NCBI GenBank assembly: GCA_016200675.1
Contig: JACQEH010000012.1
Location: forward strand, 1 to 13,707
Reading direction: 5' to 3'
DNA: 13,707 bases
From: Chloroflexota bacterium
GTDB lineage: Bacteria; Chloroflexota; Limnocylindria; Limnocylindrales; CSP1-4
In this document: piece by piece, positions 6,923 through 13,707 of the stretch
Layout of the letters: every line of letters begins with the position of its first letter
Numbering within the stretch: the first letter of the stretch is position 1
Made by a program: the position numbers and the translations under genes
The notes under the pieces: model-generated
Told to the model about the DNA's origin: nothing
Database searches by the model: none
Seen by the model: only the letters and a program-made list of their open reading frames with translations

Positions 6923-8911
6923 GTGGCCGCGCCCTCCGTCGGCATGCTCCGGCGGCCCGAGCTGCGCCTCTCGACGGGGGCCCAGCTGGGCCTCCTCGTG
7001 GTCGTCGTGGCCGTCCTGTTCGTGCCCTTCCGGGGGACCTGGAACCTGGCCCATCACGACGATGCGAGCCTCTTCAAGGCCCTCAACGGCATCCGCGACT
7101 GGGTCGACGCCAATCGGACCATCAACCCCGTCTTCCTCTACATCTTTGGGCCCATCCGGTCCGGGATCGACGCCCTCAGCGAGGCCCTGACGTTCGTCTT
7201 CGACCACCTCAGCTGGGTCGCGGTCATGAGCATCGCCACCGCGCTGGGGCTGGCCCTCGTGTCGTGGCGGACGGCGCTCCTCGTGGCCGGCAGCCTCGCC
7301 TTCATCGGCCTCTTCGGGCTCTGGACGGAGATGATCCAGACCCTGGTCCTCATCTCGACGGCCGTTGCCCTGTCGCTGGCGATCGGCATCCCGCTCGGCA
7401 TCGCCGCGGGCCGGAACGACCGCTTCCTGCGGCTTGCCTCGCCGATCCTCGACTTCATGCAGATCATGCCGGCCTTCGCCTACCTGGCGCCGCTGACCCT
7501 GATCTTCCTCATCGGCCCGCCGTCGGCGGTCATCGCGACGCTCATCTACGCGATCCCGCCGGCGGTCCGGATCACGGCCCTGGGCATCCGCGGCGTGCCG
7601 TCGGAGACGGTCGAGGCGGCGACCTCGCTCGGCTCGTCGGATGCCCAGATTCTGCGCAAGGTCCAGCTCCCGATGGCCCGCCGGACGATCGGCCTGGCCG
7701 TCAACCAGACGATCATGATGGCCCTCTCGATCATCGTCATCGCCGCCCTGATCAACGCCCCGGGCCTCGGCGAATCGATCCTCGTCGCGATCGAGAAGCT
7801 CAAGGTCGGGGCCGCCGTCGAGGCCGGTATCGCCATCGTCCTCCTGGCCACCGTCCTCGATCGCGTCACCGCGGGCCTCAGCGGCTCGCCGGCGGACGAG
7901 CACCGGCTCCGACGCTTCGACCCCGCGGCCCGGCGGCGCGTCCTGCTGGTGGCCGGCGCCCTCGTGGTCGGTGGGCTCCTGGGCGGCCTCATCCTGCACG
8001 CCGGCACCGACTTCCCGAGCGCCTGGCACGTCAGCATTGCCAAGCCGGTCGACCAGGCGACCCGCTGGATCGAGATCAACCTCAATCCCGTCACCGACGC
8101 CGCCAAGAACATCGTCTCGAAGTACCTCCTCGATCCCCTCCAGACCGTCCTCGAGACGTCGCCGTTCTGGTTGACGATTGCCGGGATCGGGGGGCTGGCC
8201 TACATCGTCAGCGGCCGGCGGGCCACCGTCGCCGTGGTCATCTCGCTCGCCGTGATCGTCCTCCTGCAGGTCTGGGAGCACGCGATGCAGACGCTGACGA
8301 TGGTCCTCGTGGGAGTCGCCCTGACGATGCTGATCGGGATCGTCCTCGGCGTCGCCGCGGCCCGCAACCGCATCGTGTCGGCGATCCTCCGGCCGATCAA
8401 TGACGCCGCCCAGACGCTGCCGGCGTTCGTCTACCTCGTACCGGCCGTGGCCCTCTTCGGCCCGACCCGCTTCACGGCCATCGTCGCCGCGGTGATCTAC
8501 GCCGTGCCGGCCGTGGTCCGCCTCGTCGAGGACGGCGTGCGGGCGGTCTCCGCAACCGTCATCGAGGCCTCCACGTCGGCCGGGACAAGCCGCCTCCAGA
8601 TGATCCTGAAGGTCCAGCTGCCGATGGCCCGTCGATCACTCCTGGTGGCTGCGAACCAGGGCGTCGTCCTGGTCCTGGCAGTGGTCGTGATCGGCGGCCT
8701 CGTCGGCGGCGGGGCCCTGGGCTTCGACGTTGTGGCCGGCTTCTCGCAGCGCAACTTCTTCGGGCGCGGGATGGCCGCCGCCATCGGCATCGTCCTGCTC
8801 GGCGTGGTCCTCGACCGGATCACCCAGGGCGCCGGTGGCCGGCGGTCGGTGGGCAGCGTCGCCCGGCGAATCGTCTTCGGCGCCGCATCCAACCGCCCCA
8901 CCGCGATGTAG
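6923..8911 (+). CDS. proW: Glycine betaine/proline-type ABC transporter permease with two fused membrane domains
   Basis: This protein of about 662 residues carries two complete ProW-like BPD_transp_1 domains, at about 135-316 and 455-634, instead of one. Each has the coupling loop that contacts the ATPase: ETVEAATSLGSSDAQILRKVQLPMA (EAA at 231-233) and VIEASTSAGTSRLQMILKVQLPMA (EAS at 548-550). The two halves plainly resemble each other (for example KVQLPMARR in both) and are joined by a stretch with extra hydrophobic helices. One polypeptide could supply both halves of the channel. The start is uncertain: GTG at 6923 (4 bases after the ATPase stop) or ATG at 6944, neither with a good ribosome binding site, so coupling is likely. 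The frame also runs upstream to a TTG at 6797 inside the ATPase gene, but that part translates to low-complexity sequence. Confidence 0.9.
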   Translation: MAAPSVGMLRRPELRLSTGAQLGLLVVVVAVLFVPFRGTWNLAHHDDASLFKALNGIRDWVDANRTINPVFLYIFGPIRSGIDALSEALTFVFDHLSWVAVMSIATALGLALVSWRTALLVAGSLAFIGLFGLWTEMIQTLVLISTAVALSLAIGIPLGIAAGRNDRFLRLASPILDFMQIMPAFAYLAPLTLIFLIGPPSAVIATLIYAIPPAVRITALGIRGVPSETVEAATSLGSSDAQILRKVQLPMARRTIGLAVNQTIMMALSIIVIAALINAPGLGESILVAIEKLKVGAAVEAGIAIVLLATVLDRVTAGLSGSPADEHRLRRFDPAARRRVLLVAGALVVGGLLGGLILHAGTDFPSAWHVSIAKPVDQATRWIEINLNPVTDAAKNIVSKYLLDPLQTVLETSPFWLTIAGIGGLAYIVSGRRATVAVVISLAVIVLLQVWEHAMQTLTMVLVGVALTMLIGIVLGVAAARNRIVSAILRPINDAAQTLPAFVYLVPAVALFGPTRFTAIVAAVIYAVPAVVRLVEDGVRAVSATVIEASTSAGTSRLQMILKVQLPMARRSLLVAANQGVVLVLAVVVIGGLVGGGALGFDVVAGFSQRNFFGRGMAAAIGIVLLGVVLDRITQGAGGRRSVGSVARRIVFGAASNRPTAM

Positions 8912-8974
8912 CCCAGGCGGCGGGCGGCGCGCAGTCGAGCCGCGGGTGGCGCATGGGCTCGAGCGACGGATGGG

Positions 8975-8980
8975 TATGAT
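8975..8980 (+). promoter_or_regulatory. Possible -10 element for a separate transcript of the binding protein gene
   Basis: TATGAT matches the TATAAT consensus at five of six positions and is rare in this GC-rich window. It lies in the 144-base gap between the permease stop (8911) and the binding protein start (9056). No convincing -35 is visible 16-18 bases upstream. An internal promoter would fit the usual excess of binding protein over permease, but this is tentative. Confidence 0.3.
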
Positions 8981-9043
8981 GCAGGCTCGCCCGGCCCCCA
9001 GCGGGCCGGACGCCGCATCGCCCGACCTGGGCGGTTTCGACAC

Positions 9044-9050
9044 GAGGAGG
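9044..9050 (+). promoter_or_regulatory. Strong ribosome binding site fixing the GTG start of the betaine-binding protein
   Basis: GAGGAGG followed by the 5-base spacer ACGGC leads to GTG at 9056. It is one of the best Shine-Dalgarno matches in the window and places the signal peptide correctly at the N-terminus. Confidence 0.85.
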
Positions 9051-9055
9051 ACGGC

Positions 9056-10072
9056 GTGATCGATCACGGCAGGCTTTCCCGGCTTGCGGCCCTGGGAGCG
9101 GCCGCGGCCATCGCCCTCTCCGCATGCAGCTCCGGCGGCAGCTCGCCGGCGGCCACCGGCGCCGCCCCCACGACCGGCACGAGCCCCGCGGCGAGCACGG
9201 CCGCGAGCACGGCTCCCTGCGGCACCGTCAACATCGCGGTCAATCCATGGGTCGGCTACGAGGCCAACGCCGCCGTCGTCAGCTACGTCCTGAAGAACAC
9301 CCTCGGCTGCAACGTCGTCCTGAAGAACATCGACGAGCAGACGTCGTGGCAGGGCTTCCCGACCGGCGAGGTCGACGCCATCCTCGAGAACTGGGGCCAC
9401 GAGGACCTCGTGGCGAAGTACATCACCACCGACAAGGTCGCCCAGGACGCCGGCAAGACCGGCAACGAGGGCGTCATCGGCTGGTTCATCCCGAAGTTCT
9501 TCGCCGACGCCAACCCGGACATCCTGACCGCCAAGACGAACCCGACGGTCCTCAACAAGTACGCCGCCCAGTTCAAGACGTCGGAGTCCGGCGACAAGGG
9601 CCAGCTGCTCGATGGCGACCCGTCGTTCGTGACCAACGACCAGGGGATGATCAACGGCTTCGGCCTCAACTACAAGGTCGTCTACTCCGGCAGCGAGGCG
9701 GCCTCGAACAAGGCGATCCAGTCGGCGATCGACCAGAAGAAGCCGATCCTCGCCTACTACTACACGCCGAACTGGTTCAGCTCCAAGGTCGATCTCGTGC
9801 ACATCGAGTTCCCGGCCTGGACCCAGGGCTGCGACAAGGACCCCAACAACATCAAGTGCGACTACCCGCCGTACCACCTCAACAAGGTCGTCTCGACCAA
9901 GTTCGCGACGAGCGGCAGTCCGGCCTTCACCGTCATCTCGAAGTTCAGCTGGACGAACGAGGACCAGGATCTCGTCGCGGCCTACATCACCGACCAGGGG
10001 ATGTCGGACGCCAACGCAGCCAAGAAGTGGCTGGACGCCAACCCCGGCAAGTGGAAGGCCTGGCTCCCCTGA
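9056..10072 (+). CDS. proX: Glycine betaine/proline-type substrate-binding lipoprotein
   Basis: This 338-residue protein starts with a lipoprotein signal: basic MIDHGRLSRL, a hydrophobic Ala-rich core, and the lipobox LSAC with Cys24 as lipid anchor. A flexible Ser/Ala/Pro/Thr linker runs to about residue 53, followed by an OpuAC-type ligand-binding domain. NPWVGYEAN (63-71), WQGFPTGEVDAILENW (98-113) and YYYTPNW (234-240) are typical of this family, and their aromatic residues are candidates for the cage that holds a trimethylammonium group. Cys55/Cys85 and Cys259/Cys268 could form disulfides. It would catch substrate outside the membrane and deliver it to the double permease. Starting at GTG 9056 with a strong ribosome binding site, it is last in the importer operon, followed by two hairpins. 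Ligand (glycine betaine, proline betaine, choline or carnitine) is not fixed by sequence. Confidence 0.93.
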   Translation: MIDHGRLSRLAALGAAAAIALSACSSGGSSPAATGAAPTTGTSPAASTAASTAPCGTVNIAVNPWVGYEANAAVVSYVLKNTLGCNVVLKNIDEQTSWQGFPTGEVDAILENWGHEDLVAKYITTDKVAQDAGKTGNEGVIGWFIPKFFADANPDILTAKTNPTVLNKYAAQFKTSESGDKGQLLDGDPSFVTNDQGMINGFGLNYKVVYSGSEAASNKAIQSAIDQKKPILAYYYTPNWFSSKVDLVHIEFPAWTQGCDKDPNNIKCDYPPYHLNKVVSTKFATSGSPAFTVISKFSWTNEDQDLVAAYITDQGMSDANAAKKWLDANPGKWKAWLP

Positions 10073-10087
10073 GCCCTGCCTGATCGA

Positions 10088-10107
10088 CGGCCGGAACGGT
10101 CCGGCCG
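10088..10107 (+). terminator. First hairpin after the betaine-binding protein gene
   Basis: CGGCCGG (10088-10094) pairs with CCGGCCG (10101-10107). An additional A-T pair closes a 4-base ACGG loop, giving 8 bp. It begins 15 bases after the stop codon. There is no T-run, so it is at best a weak terminator or an mRNA 3'-end stabiliser. Confidence 0.35.
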
Positions 10108-10120
10108 GATGTGCACCTCA

Positions 10121-10153
10121 CGAGCCGGCAACGGAGCTCCCGTCGCCGGCTCG
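10121..10153 (+). terminator. Second, stronger hairpin after the betaine-binding protein gene
   Basis: CGAGCCGGC (10121-10129) pairs perfectly with GCCGGCTCG (10145-10153). After one A-C mismatch, 4 more pairs (10131-10134 with 10140-10143) close a 5-base loop. The following bases are TCGGTTATCC, with no real T-tract. Position and strength suggest transcription termination or 3'-end protection for the importer operon. Confidence 0.45.
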
Positions 10154-10184
10154 TCGGTTATCCACAGGCGATGCGGGAACAGGC

Positions 10185-10214
10185 TTGACGCTCCGTTCAC
10201 CGCACGCCCAAGAT
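10185..10214 (+). promoter_or_regulatory. Possible promoter of the second importer operon
   Basis: TTGACG at 10185-10190 matches TTGACA at five of six positions. With an 18-base spacer the -10 position 10209-10214 reads CAAGAT, which keeps the important A2 and T6. The leader to the TTG start would be about 170 bases. A reasonable but weak prediction in high-GC DNA. Confidence 0.35.
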
Positions 10215-10219
10215 GGGCG
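10205..10219. promoter_or_regulatory. Dyad CGCCCA-AGA-TGGGCG over the possible -10 (operator candidate)
   Basis: Perfect 6-base arms at 10205-10210 and 10214-10219 surround AGA. The dyad covers the proposed -10 of the second importer, where a dimeric repressor would block transcription. No repressor gene lies in the window, so its partner is unknown. Confidence 0.35.
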
Positions 10220-10377
10220 CCGACGATGGCCCGGGGCTGGAGGCACCCCGACCTCGCGTGCGCGCCCCCGGAACCGAGCTCGGAGTTCGTGTTTCCCACG
10301 GGTCTTCACGCAGTGGCGGATGCTCCGGCGCCAGCCATCGCAGGAGGATGTCGACACCCGTCGCCATCGAAATATCT

Positions 10378-10387
10378 GGAGGAGGAG
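10378..10387 (+). promoter_or_regulatory. Extended ribosome binding site that selects a TTG start
   Basis: GGAGGAGGAG lies just before TTG at 10391; the core AGGAGG (10380-10385) has a 5-base spacer. The next in-frame ATG (10409) would be 23 bases away, too far, and would shorten the signal peptide, so TTG is the likely start. Confidence 0.75.
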
Positions 10388-10390
10388 TAG

Positions 10391-11557
10391 TTGACCACTA
10401 CCCGAACGATGCCTCGCCTGCTGGTTGGCGGGGCGATCCTTGCGATCGTCGTCGCCGCCTGTGGCGGCGGAGCAAGCACCGCGCCGACGAAGGCGCCGAC
10501 GGCCACCCCGGCTGCCAGCGCGGCCGCCACCCCGGATGCGATGGCCGCCCTCGTCACGGCCGCCAAGGCTGAAGGCGGCTTGACCACGATCGCCCTGCCG
10601 AAGGCCGGCTGGTGCGACTACGCCAAGCTGATGGCCGGCTTTACGGCGAAGTACGGCATCCCGATCAACGACCTCAACCCGGATGGCAGCTCCCAGCAGG
10701 AAGTCGACGCCATCAAGGCCAACAAGGACAACAAGGGTCCGCAGGCGCCGGACGTCATCGACGTCGGCCTGGGCTTCGGCCCGACGGCCATCGCCGACAA
10801 GATCATTGCCCCGTACAAGGTCTCGACGTGGGCCGACATCCCGGACTCGGCCAAGAACGCGGACGGCTACTGGTACGGCGACTACTACGGCGTCCTCTCC
10901 TTCGAGACCAACACCGATGTCGTCAAGAACGTGCCGGCCGACTGGTCCGATCTCCTGAAGCCCGAGTACAAGGGCCAGGTCGCCCTGTCGGGCAACCCGG
11001 TCAAGTCCAACCAGGCCATCTCGGGCGTGTGGGCTGCCGCGTTCGCCAACGGCGGCGGCGCCGACAATGTCCAGCCGGGCCTCGACTTCTTCAAGAAGCT
11101 CAATGGCGCCGGCAACTTCGTTCCCGTCATCGCCGGCAAGGCCACGGTCGCGGGCGGCGAGACGCCGGTCCGCATCACCTGGACCTACAACGGCCTCGGC
11201 GACAAGGACGCGCTGGCTGGCAAGAACAACATCACCGTCGCGGTGCCCAAGACGGGCCGCTTCGGCGGGATGTACATCCAGGCCATCAGCGCCTATGCAC
11301 CCCACCCGAACGCCGCCAAGCTCTGGATGGAGTACATCTACTCCGACGAAGGCCAGAACATCTGGCTGGGCGGCTACTGCAACCCGATCCGCTACGACGC
11401 CATGGCCAAGGCTGGAACCCTGGACCCGGCGGCGAAGGCGAAGCTCCCGGACACGAGCGGGGCCTTCCTCCCGACGCTCGACCAGATCACCGCAGCCACC
11501 AAGGCGATCTCTACCGGCTGGCCGACAACCGTCGGCGTCGTCGTTCCGGACAAATAG
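10391..11557 (+). CDS. ABC transporter substrate-binding lipoprotein, substrate unknown
   Basis: This 388-residue protein has a lipoprotein signal: MTTTRTMPRL, a hydrophobic core, and VAAC with Cys24. A Thr/Ala/Pro linker runs to about residue 48, then a periplasmic-binding fold of the iron/polyamine/phosphonate type (SBP superfamily of AfuA/PotD-like proteins). Visible landmarks are TTIALPKAGWCDY (65-77), DVIDVGLGFG (121-130), DGYWYGDYYGVLSFETNTDVV (158-178), ADWSDLLKPEYKG (183-195) and AYAPHPNAAKLWMEYIYSDEGQ (301-322), the last two being typical of this superfamily. It starts at TTG with a very strong ribosome binding site. Two permeases and an ATPase follow, completing an importer. Ferric iron, thiamine, polyamines and phosphonates are all possible substrates; nothing in the window decides. 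Confidence 0.88.
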   Translation: MTTTRTMPRLLVGGAILAIVVAACGGGASTAPTKAPTATPAASAAATPDAMAALVTAAKAEGGLTTIALPKAGWCDYAKLMAGFTAKYGIPINDLNPDGSSQQEVDAIKANKDNKGPQAPDVIDVGLGFGPTAIADKIIAPYKVSTWADIPDSAKNADGYWYGDYYGVLSFETNTDVVKNVPADWSDLLKPEYKGQVALSGNPVKSNQAISGVWAAAFANGGGADNVQPGLDFFKKLNGAGNFVPVIAGKATVAGGETPVRITWTYNGLGDKDALAGKNNITVAVPKTGRFGGMYIQAISAYAPHPNAAKLWMEYIYSDEGQNIWLGGYCNPIRYDAMAKAGTLDPAAKAKLPDTSGAFLPTLDQITAATKAISTGWPTTVGVVVPDK

Positions 11558-11589
11558 TCCCTAACTGACGAACGACATCGGATCCAGCG

Positions 11590-12492
11590 GTGTCCCACCC
11601 GGCTGATCCGCTCGACGCCCGGGCTGCGCAACGTGCGCGGCCCGGGCGTTCGCGTAGCCTCCTGCCATGGCTCGGCCTGGCCCCGTTCGCCCTGTTCTCG
11701 GCCGCCTTCCTGCTCATCCCAACGGCCAAGCTGATCATCGGCAGCTTCCAAAACTCGAACGGCGCCTTCACCCTCGCCAACTACGCCGACTTCAACACCA
11801 AGATCGTCCTCAATGCCTACACGACGAGCATCGAGATCAGCTTCGTCACGGCCGTCGGCGCAGCGATCTTCGGCTTCCTCCTGGCCTACGCAGTGATCTC
11901 GGGCGGCCTGCCCGCGCCCATCCGGGCGGCGGTGATGACGTTCTCCGGGGTCGCCTCGAACTTCGCCGGGATCCCCCTGGCCCTGGCCTTCATCTTCACG
12001 ATCGGGCGCGTCGGTCTGCTGACCGTCTTCCTCCGAGCCATCGGGATAGATCCCTACAAGGGCGGCTTCAACCTGTACTCGAAGATCGGGCTGGAGCTCG
12101 TCTACTTCTACTTCCAGCTGCCGCTGATGGTCCTGATCATCGCCCCGGCGATCGATGGCCTGAAGCGCGAGTGGCGTGAGGCCGCCGAGAACCTCGGCGC
12201 GACGAGCTTCCAGTTCTGGCGCCGGGTCGCGCTGCCGATCCTCATGCCGTCGCTGCTCGGCTCGACGATGCTCCTCTTCGGCAACGCCTTCGGCGCGCAG
12301 GCGACGGCCTACCAGCTCACGGGCGGCCTGATCAACCTCGTGACGCTGCTGATCGGCGATCAACTGTCAGGCGATGTCCTGCACACGCCGGGGAAGGGCT
12401 TCGCCCTCGCTGTCGGCATGATCGTGATCATGGCGATCGCCCTGGCCGGCTACGCCATTCTCCAGCGGCGAGCGGAGCGCTGGCGGAGATGA
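11590..12492 (+). CDS. ABC transporter permease, first subunit of the second importer
   Basis: This 300-residue inner-membrane permease has a basic N-terminus (about 1-23), a first membrane helix at about 25-50, and further hydrophobic segments at about 82-104, 112-137, 168-188, 218-232 and 271-292. The cytoplasmic ATPase-coupling loop WREAAENLGATSFQFWRRVALPIL has Glu197-Ala-Ala, Gly203 and the LP pair at 215-216, matching the EAA...G...LP pattern of binding-protein-dependent permeases. It starts at GTG 11590, 32 bases after the binding protein stop; no good ribosome binding site is visible. Its TGA overlaps the next gene's ATG as ATGA, so the two permeases are probably made in equal amounts and form the channel as a heterodimer. 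Family: PotB/CysU-type. Confidence 0.9.
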   Translation: MSHPADPLDARAAQRARPGRSRSLLPWLGLAPFALFSAAFLLIPTAKLIIGSFQNSNGAFTLANYADFNTKIVLNAYTTSIEISFVTAVGAAIFGFLLAYAVISGGLPAPIRAAVMTFSGVASNFAGIPLALAFIFTIGRVGLLTVFLRAIGIDPYKGGFNLYSKIGLELVYFYFQLPLMVLIIAPAIDGLKREWREAAENLGATSFQFWRRVALPILMPSLLGSTMLLFGNAFGAQATAYQLTGGLINLVTLLIGDQLSGDVLHTPGKGFALAVGMIVIMAIALAGYAILQRRAERWRR

Positions 12493-13277
12493 GCAGGACC
12501 TTCCGGATCTTCTGGTGGCTCGTCTTCATTGTCGGGGCGGTCTACTTCGCCCTGCCCCTGATCGGGACGCTGGCATTCTCCCTGAAGGACAAGCCAATCA
12601 CCGCCGCCTACACCGACCTCCTGAAGAACAAGGAGTTCGGGACCACCTTCCTGTACTCGTTCGGGATCGGGCTGGCGACCGTCGCCGTGAGCGTCGCGCT
12701 GATCGTCCCGACCGCGTTCTGGGTCCGGCTCCGGCTGCCGCAGGCCCGGCCGTACGTGGAGTTCATCACCCTGCTGCCGTTCATGGTGCCGCCGGTGGTG
12801 CTCGTCTTCGGCCTGATCAGCACCTACTCCCGGCCGCCGCTGTCGCTGACCGGATCGAACACCGGCAGCGACGTCCTCCTCGTCGCCGCGTACGTCGTCC
12901 TGTCCCTGCCGTACATGTACCGGGCTGCCGACACAGGCCTCTCGGCGATCGACGTCCGGGCCTTGACCGAAGCCGCCCAGAGCCTCGGCGCCGGCTGGCC
13001 GACCATCCTCCTGCGGGTGATCCTGCCAAACGTTCGCGTCGCCGTGCTGAGCGGCTCATTCCTGACCCTCGCCATCGTCGTCGGCGAGTTCACGATCGCG
13101 ATCTTCCTCGCCCGTCCGATGTTCGCGCCATTCCTGGGACTGCTCGGCGACGCCGACCCCTACCAGCAGGCGGCGGGCTCCCTCCTGAGCTTCGGGTTGA
13201 CGTGGGTCGCGCTGATCATCATTTCGCTGCTGGGCCGCGGGTCGCAGACCCGGATCTCGGTCGGCGGCGCCCGCTAG
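12489..13277 (+). CDS. ABC transporter permease, second subunit of the second importer
   Basis: This 262-residue PotC-type permease has hydrophobic segments at about 8-31, 54-80, 90-112, 129-145, 182-208 and 232-248. The coupling loop LTEAAQSLGAGWPTILLRVILPNV has Glu161-Ala-Ala, Gly167 and LP at 179-180, so it can dock to the ATPase. The ATG at 12489 overlaps the stop of the first permease by four bases, and GGAG lies immediately upstream, so translational coupling is likely. Length and layout match PotC/ThiP/PhnV-like half-channels. It is followed after 16 bases by the ATPase gene. Confidence 0.9.
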   Translation: MSRTFRIFWWLVFIVGAVYFALPLIGTLAFSLKDKPITAAYTDLLKNKEFGTTFLYSFGIGLATVAVSVALIVPTAFWVRLRLPQARPYVEFITLLPFMVPPVVLVFGLISTYSRPPLSLTGSNTGSDVLLVAAYVVLSLPYMYRAADTGLSAIDVRALTEAAQSLGAGWPTILLRVILPNVRVAVLSGSFLTLAIVVGEFTIAIFLARPMFAPFLGLLGDADPYQQAAGSLLSFGLTWVALIIISLLGRGSQTRISVGGAR

Positions 13278-13293
13278 CAGGTACGAGGGGACC

Positions 13294-13707
13294 ATGGCCT
13301 TCCTGGAGCTCACCGGCATTCAGAAGCGGTTCGGCCTGACGGTCGCCGTCGAGGATTTCAACCTGTCGACTGCACGCGGCGAGTTCGTGAGCTTCCTGGG
13401 CCCCTCAGGCTGCGGCAAGACCACGACCCTCCGGATGATCGCCGGCTTCGAGACCCCGACGGGCGGTCGGATCACCCTCGACGGCGCCGACATCACCAAC
13501 CGCTCGCCGAACAGGCGCAACGTCGGCATGGTCTTCCAGTCGTACGCCCTCTTCCCGAACATGACCGTGGCCGACAACGTCGGGTTCGGCCTTCAGGTCC
13601 GGAAGCGCCCCAAGGCGCAGATCAAGCCGCGCGTCCAGGAGCTCCTGGACCTCGTCCATCTCGGGGACAAGGGTGCCCGCTACCCCTACCAGCTCTCGGG
13701 CGGCCAG
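13294..13707 (+). CDS. ABC transporter ATP-binding protein of the second importer, N-terminal part (cut by window edge)
   Basis: The ATG at 13294 has GAGGGG just upstream (13285-13290) and opens a frame of 138 codons that runs off the right edge. It begins MAFLELTGIQKRFG. Walker A is GPSGCGKTT (36-44), the Q-loop is Gln82 in GMVFQSYALFPNMTV, and the last visible residues are the signature LSGGQ (134-138). Walker B, the switch His and any C-terminal TOBE-type regulatory domain lie outside. GMVFQSYALFPNMTV and the overall spacing are typical of the PotA/FbpC/UgpC group, which agrees with the binding protein and permeases before it. It would power the second importer on the cytoplasmic face. Confidence 0.93.
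   Translation, partial: MAFLELTGIQKRFGLTVAVEDFNLSTARGEFVSFLGPSGCGKTTTLRMIAGFETPTGGRITLDGADITNRSPNRRNVGMVFQSYALFPNMTVADNVGFGLQVRKRPKAQIKPRVQELLDLVHLGDKGARYPYQLSGGQ

Larger units (their letters stand above)
10073..10390 (+). other. Intergenic region between the two importer operons
   Basis: This 318-base stretch has no credible gene. In order it holds two hairpins just after the binding protein stop (10088-10107 and 10121-10153), a possible promoter (10185-10214) with an overlapping dyad (10205-10219), and the ribosome binding site of the second binding protein. An ATG at 10348 directly follows AGGAGG with no spacer and opens only a shadow frame. The layout argues that the second importer is a separate transcription unit. 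Confidence 0.6.

Noticed and set aside
10348..10572. Small frame starting ATG at 10348 just after AGGAGG
   Set aside because: There is no spacer between the AGGAGG and the ATG, and most of the frame overlaps the second binding protein in a shadow frame with basic low-complexity sequence.
1..13707. CRISPR arrays, tRNA or rRNA genes, insertion sequences, attachment sites
   Set aside because: No regularly spaced repeats, no cloverleaf with GGTTCGA-type arm in suitable context, no transposase or integrase frame, and no terminal inverted repeats were found by reading both strands.

Overview
The window is very GC-rich (roughly 70% by eye), densely coded DNA from a free-living bacterium. Leaders are short or absent, several starts are GTG or TTG, stop/start codons overlap as ATGA, and the two solute-binding proteins carry lipoprotein signals followed by long Ala/Ser/Thr/Pro linkers. 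This fits a high-GC lineage with lipid-anchored binding proteins, such as Chloroflexota or Actinobacteriota. No marker gene here settles the taxonomy. I found no rRNA, tRNA, CRISPR array, transposase or phage gene.

Left part (1-4773, minus strand, transcribed right to left): an apparent catabolic operon. It runs from an aldehyde dehydrogenase (start 4773), through a large FAD/GcvT-type dimethylglycine/sarcosine dehydrogenase-like flavoprotein (start 3218), to etfB (start 858) and the first 19 codons of a gene in the etfA position (start 58, running off the left edge). The flavoprotein gene is broken near 1380: about 60 codons of its GcvT domain are missing and the frame changes. As given it cannot make an intact enzyme, unless the assembly is wrong there.

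Middle (4774-5730): a 957-base divergent intergenic region with no convincing gene. It holds strong hairpins and a possible promoter with a dyad facing right.

Right part A (5731-10072, plus strand): a complete glycine betaine/proline-type ABC importer. It consists of a ProV-like ATPase with a shortened CBS region, a permease with two fused ProW-like membrane domains, and a ProX/OpuAC-like lipoprotein. Two adjacent hairpins follow.

Right part B (10391-13707 and beyond, plus strand): a second ABC importer of the iron/polyamine/thiamine/phosphonate superfamily. It has a lipoprotein binding protein with a TTG start, two permeases and the first 138 codons of a PotA-like ATPase cut by the window edge. 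Its substrate cannot be read from sequence.

Working together (inference): importer A would bring in betaine or a related quaternary amine. The divergent operon would oxidise methylated glycine derivatives with the flavoprotein, pass electrons to ETF, and handle an aldehyde product with the aldehyde dehydrogenase. The enzyme that would turn betaine into dimethylglycine is not in the window. Most of this is recognisable metabolism. The oddest points are the broken flavoprotein gene, the double permease, a substituted cofactor-site lysine in the aldehyde dehydrogenase, and structured intergenic DNA. I do not see a convincing wholly new system.
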